Assembly: GCA_020650975.1 (NCBI GenBank)
Contig: JAIPMN010002269.1
Location: 1-64,000 of the forward strand
Direction of reading: 5' to 3'
From: Apostichopus californicus
Taxonomy: Eukaryota > Echinodermata > Holothuroidea > Aspidochirotida > Stichopodidae
Length of the DNA stretch: 64,000 nucleotides
The notes under the pieces are model-generated. The model was not told the origin of the DNA. It did not search any database and saw only the letters and a list, made by a program, of their open reading frames with translations. The position numbers and the translations under genes are program-made. Position 1 is the stretch's first letter. Every line of letters starts with the position of its first letter. Shown one piece after another: positions 8,999-21,400 of the stretch.

Positions 8999-11900
8999 AA
9001 TTTGGAGAGTAGCCAGGCTGTGGTCCCCCATCCCACTTACATTCTACTGTGCCTCCTCCCATGCACTCCCCTTCAAGACATGTATTTTACCCCTTCTTGA
9101 GTTGTTGGTGTGCCCCTCCATAGTTTTTTAATTTTAGCAAAACTCTGCAAGGTGTCACAATTCCATGTTGAAAGTCCTGTCTGTACTGTAACAGAGATGA
9201 TGGTTAACATCAAAGATGACCAAGACAGACTCATTCATATTTTTTTTGGAATATACTGTATAATTGGCATACCTGAACATAACATATATAGTAACATTGG
9301 TGGTTCTTTCTCAATTTCAGGGAAGACTACAATACAAAATATTAGTGAAACCATTAACCTTGAATCAGTAAAATGCTTAACATTTGTGTAAATATTTCAA
9401 ATAGGTAAAAAATAATAACACTGGCTACTGTTGATAATTACAGGTTTTTTTTTTCTTTCTTTCATTTAAAAAGATAATATATTGTTTTAATACAAGAAAT
9501 ATAAAACGTACAAAATAAAAACAATACATGAATGCTACTGTAAAAAAAAACCAATTCAAAAAAGAAATGAATATTAAGTAAAGAGAAAACATTAAAAGAT
9601 GCCCAGATTTGATTCCAAGCTGGTTTCAGATCCCAAAGAACTAACCTTACAGCAATTCAAATACCCCACATAGCAGTCACAGCAACCCCCCCCCCCCTCC
9701 CTCCCTAGATTTGAACTCTCACATGGGCATATCCACAGCGAGGTTGGGATCCAGGGGGAAGGCCCCTCTTCCAAAATTTCTTGTGGGCACAAAACATCAG
9801 TGTAAACATTATTTTGCTCGAAACAAAGTACATAATGGAAAAGTTTAGCGATTAATTAACCAGCAAGCTTTTCCTAATTTCTTACTGACAGTTTTCTTCT
9901 GCACAGCTACTTGGGTGGTAATTTCGGGTTTTACCAATACTGGTCCCCCCCCCCCCTCTCCAGGCACCCCATTCTTCTCAGAAATCCCAGATCTGCCATT
10001 GTCTTGCACTTTACAATGTACATAAACAAACAAAGAAATATCTGTCTGAACAACTTCAGTTTGCAGCTGATGAGAGAAAAATGAAATTTCTTTCTTTCAA
10101 GTTGATCGATATTAACTTTAAGACAAGTATGGCTAACATAGCTAAGATCTAAGTATCATTCTACTAATAAAAGTATAATTGGGACTTGAAATTGAGATGT
10201 ACTTCCACGAAACGTTTGTATATAAAAGTCTGACAGATAAATAGAAAAGAATAATAATGCAGTTTGTAAATATCAAGTACAATGGGATTGCTGTATATAT
10301 ATATACTGTTGTGTGATTAATTTATGCCAATAAAATTGCTTAATATTCGGCAATGTATTTCTACTGTATTTTATGTCTTTTTGTTTGTTTTTTCTCTCGT
10401 ATTTGGAATATAATGTATATGTAAGATGTAAAACGAATGCCAATCTGACTACTAACTTGGCTCAATTAAAGTATATGCAGGAAATACATCATAAAACCTT
10501 GTTTAAAGACTTCTATATTTTGAAGAATTTGTAAGAATACTATATCAATAACTCCCTTGCACATGTTAATAGTAATTAATCAAAATTGTAACAGAAGTGC
10601 AATCTTCAGATCAAAATATATTGGCATATTTCTTCTTTTTTTTGTACAATTTCCTGTCATATTTTTCTTTTCTGCTTAAACACACATATATAGCATATTA
10701 TGTCAAGTTTTAATGATATATTCCCAGCCCTGACAAGAATGGGAGGGGATGTGAGGGGTATACAGCAGCAAGGCCCAGGGTTAATGAGGGGCCGAGGACA
10801 CTACGGGATAAAGAATAATATATTGCATATTTTCATAATATACTGTACTTCAAAAAGGCAGCCCAGAGATATAATAATACACCCTGGGACCTGACCTGTC
10901 TCTGGTTACTCTTGTATGTATTCCAGCTTAATGTGAAAAGAATTTGTATTTAGCGATATACTTGACGCAGCAATGAATGGTGGTTATTATTCTTTGTTCT
11001 TTGCACATAGTTTGGTCAACATCAATAGAATCAAATGATGAGTATGTAGGCAATGTAAAAGGTTCCAAGCCATTTGAAAATAGAATTCAGGATTATCTTG
11101 GAAAGCAGAGAACTTGCTATGGCCCATATAATCCCCCACCCCTATCTTTTCTTCAAATTAGTAAAAGTGACACATATAAGGCAGTCTACCCACACAGATG
11201 GGTAGATAAAAAGTTAAAAAATTCGACGTATTTTGAAAAGAACGAATATAAAATACAATAGAACACATGCTAGGTTTTACAACGTACAGAACTAACAGAC
11301 ACTACGATTACAGCTTGTTAATAAATGTGTTTGATACAAAGAAATATAGAATCAATCCAAAACGTACCCTTACATGGAATTACTCACAAAAAGACTGGAA
11401 AAATGTTTAATACACCGAGTACTCGTGGACAGGTTATGTTGGTAAACTTTTTGTGAGTTGCCAAACATCTTAGTTCACATTGAATTATTTGATTTTTTTT
11501 CACATTCTCATTTTGTTTTTACAAGTTAGATACTAAAAACATAAAAGAGGGGGGGGGGGGAATGTTGGAATATTTTGTACACATAACATAAATATTGAAA
11601 TATCATACATAATAAAAAGAAGGCAAACATTTACTAGAAATCTATTGTTTTATGTGGTCCAAAATGCAGGTTAATAAATATAGGAAGTTTATGTACAGAG
11701 AAGTGTTGAAAATTAAAATACAGTTTAACAACAGGTTGTAAAATCCACTCGGGTACCTGGATGATCCACAAAAAAATGAAGAAGAAAAAAAGGAATACAC
11801 TAAATAATAAATTGTGGCCATTAAAAGTTGAGAAGGTGCAAATCTAGCATGTATGTATGTATGTATATGTACATATATATGTATGGTATATGTAAAGATA

Positions 11901-14697
11901 TGAATATTCATAAATGCAGCCGGACAGTGGTAAGGCACACAATGCTCCCTGATCACTTAATAACAGTATGTTTGTGCTCATTAATACACATTATGTCTAC
12001 TATATTAACTGCAACAAATAACAAGTGTGCGCAAAAATATGGCAGCATTCGAAATGTCAGCTAGTGCAAGTTTAAAAAAGTTGCCTCGCGAGTTTGAACG
12101 GCAATTGTATTGGACGGATTCAAAAGTATAGGTCGTACAAAGGTATTTTTTTTTTTCGATCAATTTCAATTTTGGAATAAAATTATGGCCATCAATTTTA
12201 CCAGCCTTTTAATAGCACTTTATGACCTAATTCTTAGGGCTTAATAGAAACGACAGATATATAACCTCTATGACAGAATACACTGTATTATCTATGTACA
12301 ATTTATACAAATGGTTTTGCATATTCAAGTTTGTGTAACATAGGAATATTGTGCATGACAGCAATGATTAATTGCCAACCTATGAAGCCAAAATGAATTT
12401 TGCAAACTAACCTTATTAAACAAACGTAAAAATAATGAATGCCAGCTATTTATCATACAGGAAATATATTCTGCTGGCTTCCGTAAGCTTCCAAGAAAAA
12501 GTAATTGACAAATCAGAAACTGTGGCCAATTGAAGAGGAATTGATGTGATGTGATAGATTATTTAAGTAATCAATCGATCATTTAATCAATTATCACTCA
12601 ATCGTTCAATGCGGCATTCATTCAATGCGGCTCTCTGGTGTTTCAACTGAGGGCGCCGTCACATTGGTCCTTATGTGCAAGATCTCTACTGTTAAACAAT
12701 CTCTAAAACAAAGTATTAAACAGGATCGTGTGAAAGTGCTAACAAACTGCGTTCAATTCTTCTATACTGACTCGCTGGACGATTGACTAAGTTAACGGTT
12801 CAACTTGTGCAGTCTGACCGAACAAGAAACATGCTTTAGCCAACACAAGGATCTATCGGTACCTAAAGTTCACTTGACTTGAAACTTCACAAAAATATGT
12901 TTGAAATATCTCTTCGCCAATATTTACGAATAAAATTGTATGATATATAAACTAGTGATCAGCCGTTATGATCTGCATTCAAAGACTGCAGCTTGCCAAG
13001 TTTTGTGGACCTAGCTATGACTGATAGGACAGGGCCCTCTTTTAATATCGTGCATGGCTGGCAAGCCCCACTTGCTCATCTGTATAGCTTTATATCTCCA
13101 TTCCTGGAAGTCAAATATTGTCAACTGTTAGGCAACCATTTGTTGTAAATTTCTAAACAGTTGTGCAAGTACTGTATATAAACCCATAGCTCAGTACACA
13201 AATTCCATCATCTAACCCATTCAATGTTGGCATGGATGTTTTGCCAAAAAAAAATTTCAATAAAAACAGAACAACCCTCAGACAAGAGTAAAATTCTTAC
13301 TGCTGTGGGTCTAGACATGCACCCTCTATCAGGGATGTTGTTATCAATCATCATAGAACATTCTTTAGGCATACTTACAACTGGATCACCTGGGTCAAAT
13401 TTTTGACTTTTAGAAAGAGGCATAAAAATATGTAAAAATAATCCCCTCAGATCGTACAAACAATGACAATGAAAAACATTTTGACTGTTCGTAAGTACCT
13501 GAATAAAAAAAATATATATAACAACTTGGTCCCTGGAGTGATAAACAAAACCATCAGATAAGAAATATCTTAGGAACGTAGTCAAGTACTTTTAAAAAAA
13601 AAACTTTTTTGAAAAATGACGAATACGATGAGGTAGAATGACACTCACCCTGTCTGTTAAAGAAATTGGTTACCTCACAAATCACAAATCCTTGGAACGT
13701 CAACAACCAATCCCCGTTCGTAATTCATGAAATTTACAAAGCTTCACTTTGAACACTAAATTACACAATTACTTTCCACACAACCAGTTTACATGTACAC
13801 CCATATAAGAGCTAAAACAAGGTATAGTACTCAAACAGGAGAGATAAAGTTGCATTCTTTTTCACAGCAGTCAATTTTTGGTCCATTTTGGCAAGTTGTA
13901 AAAGTTTACTAATCATGCAAGAACAAAAAATTGACTTACTTTTTCTTGTTGGCAATTAAAATGGTCCACTGCTTTGTTTGGTTATGTTTCTATTCTTTCT
14001 ACTCATATCTAGATACATTACAATGACTAAACAATCTCTATTTACGGAGAGAGAAAAAATTAAGAAACCGAGTTTGTAAGTGAACTGGTTTAAGAGAATT
14101 AAACAAATATCTTTATGGTTGTTAAAATGTTATGAGAAAGGATGAATTCATATGACTCGTGAATAAATGAACTAAAACCAAGATATGGTGTTGAAGTTAG
14201 ATAAATTTCCAAACGTGAGAGTAGTAAATACAACGAATACAAAGAGGAACGCTAAAATCTTCCAAATAGTAATGCTGAAAAGAACACAGAACAGTAATTA
14301 GTGTAATAAACAAAGGCTAACAACGAATAGGTCACAATTCTGTACACTGTCACCAATCTTTCACTGGCCGCCATTAGTTAAAAGCATCAAATGACACATA
14401 TGAATGCTGAAATGAATAATTTTTTCGCTCTAATTTTCCTGTATTGAACCAGGATATCTTATAAGACTTCTTCCTGTTCTTGTCTCTCACAGTTTCAGAG
14501 GTTCTTCCTCTGTGAATATTGAAATTTCATGAAAAAGAGAGGCACATACCACTTTCCAAACAGCCCAGAAAAAGGGAAAAAAATGCCTACAGTGGCATGC
14601 TCTGATTATGGTTGCCTGGCAACTATGACAAACTTGTATTACCTGTAGAGAATAGGAAGAATTCATCTCTTACATCGAGAAGGGAACACACACGTTA
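8999..14697. other. no gene seen; includes 3' flank of the HSPA12-like gene
   Basis: AT-rich DNA with C or G homopolymers near 9690, 9945 and 11,550, and a TATG/TATA-rich stretch near 11,850-11,885. No coding exon is recognised on either strand. The part nearest 14,697 must contain the 3' UTR of the HSPA12-like gene. A minus-strand ATTAAA lies near 13,050, but I see no firm poly(A) signal close to the stop codon. Confidence 0.4.
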
Positions 14698-15413
14698 TTA
14701 ATTGTTCAAGAAATCGACTCTTGCTTCAACTTTCTTGCCGGTCGTCACGTCTAGAGCATCGACTCTCATCTCTGTATCGCCAAAGTGCATGGAGAGCTGT
14801 AACTCTCGTCTCCTCGTTGCTGGTTTACTCTGACTCCTGAGATCGATGGTGAGGGTGCCGCATTGACGGACTTGATCGTCCGTGATGAAACGAGCGTTCT
14901 CGTTCTCGGAGCAGTAGATGTTGATCTTGATCGCTTCTTGCTCTGCGCTCGCCGGGGCGTAACTCCGTGTCACCTTTTCGCCGGCTGAGATGGACTGATC
15001 CGCCATCACAAAGACATCGAAAACATCACGACACCATTCCACGCCGTCCTTGACGATCTTCTTCTCTTCCGGATGGATCTTGGAGTTAAACTTGTTGAGG
15101 GCACCGACGCCGTACATGAGCCTCGTTCTTCTGGCGCTCACCGCCCACGGATTTTGGCCAAACATTACGGCTCCCTTCATGGTCGCTAAACCGACCTCTT
15201 GAGGAATGACAACTTTGAGAAAGTCCTTGTACTTGTCTCGGATTTTGTTCTGGAGTAACGGTGATTCTGCAAATCCGCCAGCCAAAAACAGATGGGATAT
15301 TCCTTTCAGTTCCGGTTTGGCCAGGACTTGATCTACCTTCTCCAAAAGTTGATCGGTCGTGGGTGAGAATAGTTTCAACATGCCCTTTGGTGAAAACCTT
15401 AGCATACCAGGAG
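14698..15413 (-). CDS. HSPA12-like, terminal exon with stop codon
   Basis: Acceptor TTGCCTCTTTCAG and a TAA stop at 14,698-14,700. It encodes the second half of the ATPase fold: [17 protein letters not shown] (adenosine motif), [51 protein letters not shown] and the C-terminal EARVDFLNN. The in-frame ATG upstream of the acceptor (15,439-15,441) belongs to the intron and is not a start. Confidence 0.93.
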
Positions 15414-18400
15414 CTGAAAGAGGCAACAAAACAAAATTCATAATTCCCTAAGAAATAAAAAAAAAAAGTGTTCATTGATTTAACTTCTCTCTATAGCCTA
15501 GTATACAGCATGTTTGATGCAAATTTGCCTTTAATTATTTTTTTTTTCTGTGTTGTAAATACACCACTCCTTCACAAAAATCAAATTCATAGGTAGAAAA
15601 AATAGTCAAGTGAACTTCTGTAACCAAAATAGTGTATTAAACCCACTTTTGCATCATAATATTCAAAAAGTTTAAATAAATACAGATAAAAATATAGATT
15701 GAAGGCTATTAAACAGACAAACTTTGATCAAAACTTACTCTGACCACTCCACTTCACATCTTCGCAGTTGTATTCTAGCAAGGTCTGTTCCACCGTTAAG
15801 TTGCCATTGGTAAACTTCTTGTAATAGTCGATGAACGAGAATGGGAGGGAGACATTCAGGTAGTTTGCTTTCCAGGGGTTTGCGTTTCTCTTACGAGCTT
15901 CAAAAGCTATCAACAAATCCACCCACCCGGCTGGTCTCATAAGCTGCCGAAAGAATTATAAAATGGAATTGTAAACATCTCCACCCTAATAAGAATTGAA
16001 CTTCACACTACAAGTATCAACAATGCATGACACAACAGATACACTTTGATTTTTTAATTCGACCTCATAATCTTCCTATTTCACGGGAGTAGCTTCATCC
16101 TTCAATGTTGTGGCTCAATGAATCGGCTACAAAATTTCACTGTGGACAGCAATATCCATTTCATACCCACCCCTGTGTGTAATAATTGTAACAATTCCCC
16201 CCCCCCCTCCTAGTGGGAAGGGAGGGTGAGTCCTTTTTTCTTATGATTATTTTATTTTCTCTATCTTGCTCATGGAGTGATCTATTTGTTAGCCTACATG
16301 GTTGTTTTAGTTCACTTCCTTTCATCTTGATACTTTACTATTCCTAATACTTCGCTTGTTATTTTGATATGTGAAAGATGAAACTGTCGAGACCAAACCG
16401 CTCTTGGACAATATCCAATGCTCATCTTGGGACATTTCAACAAATCTCATTCTCCTCTGGTTCAGGAGCAACATGAAACATGTTATCAAATTCAAATATT
16501 AATCGTCTCTGGACTGACCTTAAACTCTTGGATAAAATCTTCTCCGAAGATGTCGACCATTAAGCTTATAAAAGCTTCATCTACGTTGCCAGAGCCAAAC
16601 ATCCCTCCCGAGGCCTTGTGTAACTCCTTCAGTGTTCCCGACTCTTCTTCCACTTCATGAACTGTGATGTCCACCGTACCGCCACCACAATCAACGACCA
16701 CGTACCTCGAACCTATAACAAGAGGAAAAGTAGGTTTATGCTTAGTTCTGGATTCTTGGAGTTATGTGAACGAGAAGAAAATAAAGCAAGAGGGATTCTC
16801 GAGACTGAAGGTCACCGTATTAAAGGAATGTTCCCATACTCTAGATATGACTGTTTAAATGATTGTAAACAAGTTTTACGATATAAACCCTCCTCCATTA
16901 CCCCCAGAGAGTGGATCTTGTTATCGTGGCAGATGTTCTGTGATAGCTTTACCTTCTTGTTGTAGCAGTGTTTTTTAATTATCCATGTGGAATGTTAACA
17001 ACAACTCTTTACTTGTCCATGGTCACTGCAGTTTGAATTTTCATCAATTGCAAAGAATATGCCACATTTTCAATAGTGGATAAAATGATTTGTACATTAT
17101 GGAGAAAGACATTATTCAGCTCAAGTGCCATAATGATATCAATCACTCAGTTGTTGCCCAATGCATTCAGTTTGTTTCTACACAAAATAAAAAGTGGTAT
17201 AAGGCTATGTTTTTGACCTACAGATACAGAATAAACAGCAAGTTTGTTACATAATGAACTTCAACTACAAGAAGATCCATTTAAAGGTCATCAGCTGTGC
17301 TCTCAAATTTAAGCATGCTAAATACTGGTAGCAAATTTCAAGAGAACTTATTCGAGGCTCTAGCCCTCTATATTAATTCCAGATAAAGAGAAGGATTCAA
17401 TAAGACGTTGACATGTCTCAATAAGGCAAATTGTTTTGAGGGTGACAATAAACTGCTTGTTGAAATCCATGTATTAAGCAGAGAGTAATTTATCCAGTAT
17501 CAACATAGCAGAATGCTACACAAAAGTGAGCAAATTGCTATACAAATGTATGTATGTATGTATTTTAAATCCTCCTGCAAGCAGGAACTTGCGAAGAAGC
17601 CTCGTTGGCTTATCAAAGCTGCAAGCTGACCGAAGTCAGTCTCTTACATTCACATTTAACGTCCATGATTATGAATTGTTAATTGTCAACAACTCTGTAA
17701 CTGGACGACATACATTAATCTGGGATTGACTCGAACCGGGGACCTTATGATTGAAAGGCACCGACGTTAACCACTGAGCTAACACTCCTAAAAGCAAAGA
17801 TGCAAAGATGTATGCAAATGCAAAGATGTATAGCAGTGTTGTATACAAGGGCCATAGTACTGTATACTTTATATTCTTATATATTTATATTCTTTTCTTA
17901 CCTTGCTTCACATCTTCGATGACCTTCATATCAGGGTCGTGTCCTTTACCCATACTACCCCGCAACCACCTCTCTCTCCTCAGAGCCATCCTCTCCGGCA
18001 TTAACTGCTTCATACTGAGTTTCCCGATGAAGATGGAAGCTGCCTCTGGTTCTAGAGCTATCATCAACTGACTTGGCCTCGATGGAGAAGCAATACCAGC
18101 CTAAAATGAGAATTAACACCAAACAATTTGTTATCCTGTCAACTGTTTACTTTTCATTATTTTCCTTTCAAAGTAATTTTTTTGAGTATCTGTTGTATTT
18201 ATGCCATTTATACTGATGAACCATGTTTAATTGTGAAATTTTCTTTTCAAAATAACACAGAATGATCATAAGATGTATACTGTGGGAGAGATATGTAGGT
18301 TTTGGTGAATAAATAATAAATTGGTGAATAAACATCACCTTTGGGTCTTTAAAACTCCCCTTCGATTGAATCATACATAGGCCTACGATTATGTTTTGTT

Positions 18401-21400
18401 TTTATTTCAGAATTTCAAAATTTCAAAATACAGAGGCGATATCAATGTATCATTTAACCTCATTGGCTGGGATATTTAGCTACAGTGCAATGCACTCTGA
18501 ATATAATGTAAAACACTAGTAGTACGCAGAGCGACCACAAAAGCTGATTTTGGTTGTCTGATCAGATATTTGGTCATCTCGGATGATCGGACAACCGTTA
18601 CAAACAATTTTCCCAGTACCTTATATGCTGCTTGTCTCATAAATTGCTTGGCAGGCTGTCTCCAGATAGCAGGTACTGTGAGGACCCATCTAATGTCGCC
18701 CTCATCGATAGCGCCGTCATCCATAGACAAATCTGCCAACTCCTCTAAGAAGCGATCCTTGAGAAACCTGAAGGTGAGCTGGAATACCGTCAGGGCCTTG
18801 ACCTTGGTACCGTTAGACGCCTCTATCTCTGTGTCAATGTTAAGATTCTGTCAAAAGTCGAGATGAAATTAAATGAAGAGCCATGATTAGGAGGCGATAG
18901 AATGAGCAAAAACATAAATGAACAAACCAATGACCGATATTAGCAGTCCACAAACGATTACGCCCACATTAACCCATGACCTTGCACGAGGCCTGAGCCA
19001 TGACCCACCAGAAACATGATCGTCATAGGAATAGTGCAATAGTTACGCGGGTATCCTCCCAGGTTCAGCTAAGACGCACTTGAGACTTAGAACTAGCTAA
19101 TTGTCAATTATCTGTCCCGCAATTTTCAAATATATTTCTATAATTCATATGTATATGTTACTCTTCCATTGTGTTATTATACAAAAATATGTACATTTTT
19201 TTTTCACATATTGTGACAATAATCCAAATAAAACTATGGGCAATTTCTGCAGAAGTATCTTTCACTAATCATTGTGCCGTTTTGGTACCTTGTATGACTT
19301 CAATCTACTTAAAATGACTATAACGAATCTGGAATTAAAATACTTGGACAATCTCAAGTGATTACCGTCCTTAGTTTGAACACAAACCCAAGAGAGGTCT
19401 CAAAAGATAAATGTTTTAATATCTCTTCAATCGTTACATCATGTTCCTTCAATGTCCCCTCCCCTGCCACCCCCCCCCCCACACCTGTTCACCCATCCAT
19501 CTAACATTCTGACTACTGAATGATTATTTTCTGAAAACTTTTCACTCTGCAGTTCGAGATAAATCGCCAGAGATGAAAGACAAAATTTTTATATGTGCGA
19601 TGACCTGGGTAACTATTTTATATTTGCCAAGCTCTTTAACTGGACCGACCAGTGTTGACAAGCAGACTGTTTGTTTGTTTGTCAGCATTCCTTATTCCCC
19701 GGTAAACTAACTAAATTCTAACCGGCTTCCACTAACGGCTCATGTTTGTCAGTGTTGTTGTTTTAAGTTTACCTGGAGGGTCCAGTGGTAATGAGAGAGC
19801 TTAAGAGTACTATATTAAACTTGTACAGTAAACAATATTAATAATGGTCAACTTGAAACCAGCCACTGCTGGACAGGTTTGTGAATATATATACTCTTAA
19901 ATATGAGTGCCATCTTTCAACTTTTTCTTACCTTTTAAAGTGTAGTACTTAATATTTAATATTGCCCACTTGTAATATCACACGTACCTTCAATTTGTGT
20001 GAACACGACAACCTCAGGTACAAACCATTCTGATATTAACTACCTGTGCATACAATTGACCGGACCGGTTCCTGTTCCCTGAGCAAGTGTCTGCTTAATA
20101 CAGTATTCTGCTCAGTTATTCTCTACCTAAGACACAAATCTTCAATTTTACATTGTCATAACGTGTAAATAACTTTCACTCAATACATAAGAGTTTGCAA
20201 TGTAAAAACATGCCATAATATATTTCCTATTACTTACCACTTACCCAGTACATTATTAATGTGTATTACTAAAGCAGCTCAGAAACCATTTGATCCTAAT
20301 CCTTAATCCCAGAGACTAATTTATCTTGTACAGCATACTAAGATGCAATGCAAAGATACTGTGCAATCAAGCTATTATACATAAACAAGTACGCATAGCA
20401 ATCTTTGTACAAATTCAAATGCTATTTTATTCCATGATGGCTGTGATATTAAATTATTACAATTCTACATCCCTCCCTCCCTCCCTCCTCCCCACCCACC
20501 CCCTTCCTCTCCCTCCCTGCCACCTCCTTTCATACTTCCACTCCATGGACAGTAGTTTTCCCTCTACATACAGGGACAAAACTAAAATCATTGTTATGTA
20601 GAACGATAAGAAAATCATTTCCTTTCATAAATGACTGAAATCCAATATTTACTACAAAGTAATTGTAAACTGAAAAGTTTCTTGAACTCGGAAAAGGTCA
20701 TTGCAAAAGGGCAAAACAAAAATGTAGAAAATGTGTGACTCTAAGAATCTCTTTTGACAAAATGGAGAAAGAAAGAAAAGAATGATCATTGGAATGTTTT
20801 GATATGACTTCAAAGCAGGTTATTGAGTTAAAGTTTTAAATCACTACCTTCCCTAAAATGATCTACATTCCATCACAAAATTATTTAAGTAGAGCACAGA
20901 GATCCTGGGTTATAGGAAGAGAATCGAACCTGTGACCTTAGAATTCAAAGCCCTGGGCTCTACCTAACGACATATACTGCCTTAGTTGGTGACGGCTACT
21001 ATACTAAATAAAATAAAACTGTTAGCAAACTGCTTATCCACTAGAGAGCCTGTGTAGGAGAATGTGTAATAGTAAGTTGGCCTGATGTTTCGATCCTAGC
21101 AGGATCTTCTTCAAAGGCTAAATGACAAGTAACAGTAACAGGCGGGACAGGTGGGGCTACTATACTAGTCCGTTTTTTTCTTGTTGATTCAAGCTAAATT
21201 AGTCAATCTCCATACTTTTCAAACCATGAGGTGTAGTTTCATAACATCCATTTACCTATCATTATGCCTAAGAACTCTTTGTTTTTCTTTTTTTCATGTT
21301 GTTTTTATATTCATGTTGTTTAGTAGGCTCCAGCTACTTACAACATAACTTAAACTTAGCAGATAGATAGCAAAGAATAGTTTATGCTGGCCTTTGTATG

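Noticed and set aside
10977-11261. 94-codon plus-strand open frame with a hydrophobic start
   Set aside because: The hydrophobic start is short, codon use matches the background, and there is no splice or promoter context.
13208-13585. 125-codon minus-strand open frame downstream of the HSPA12-like stop
   Set aside because: No homologous feel, no splice sites in phase and AT-rich codons; it is probably in the 3' flank by chance.
15439-15441. ATG as a start of a separate short protein for the last HSPA12-like exon
   Set aside because: It lies upstream of a clear acceptor (CTCTTTCAG), within the intron, and the exon joins in frame to the preceding HSPA12-like exon.
20895-20985. functional tRNA gene on the minus strand
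   Set aside because: Box order and spacing fit, but the acceptor stem pairs poorly; listed as a SINE-like head.
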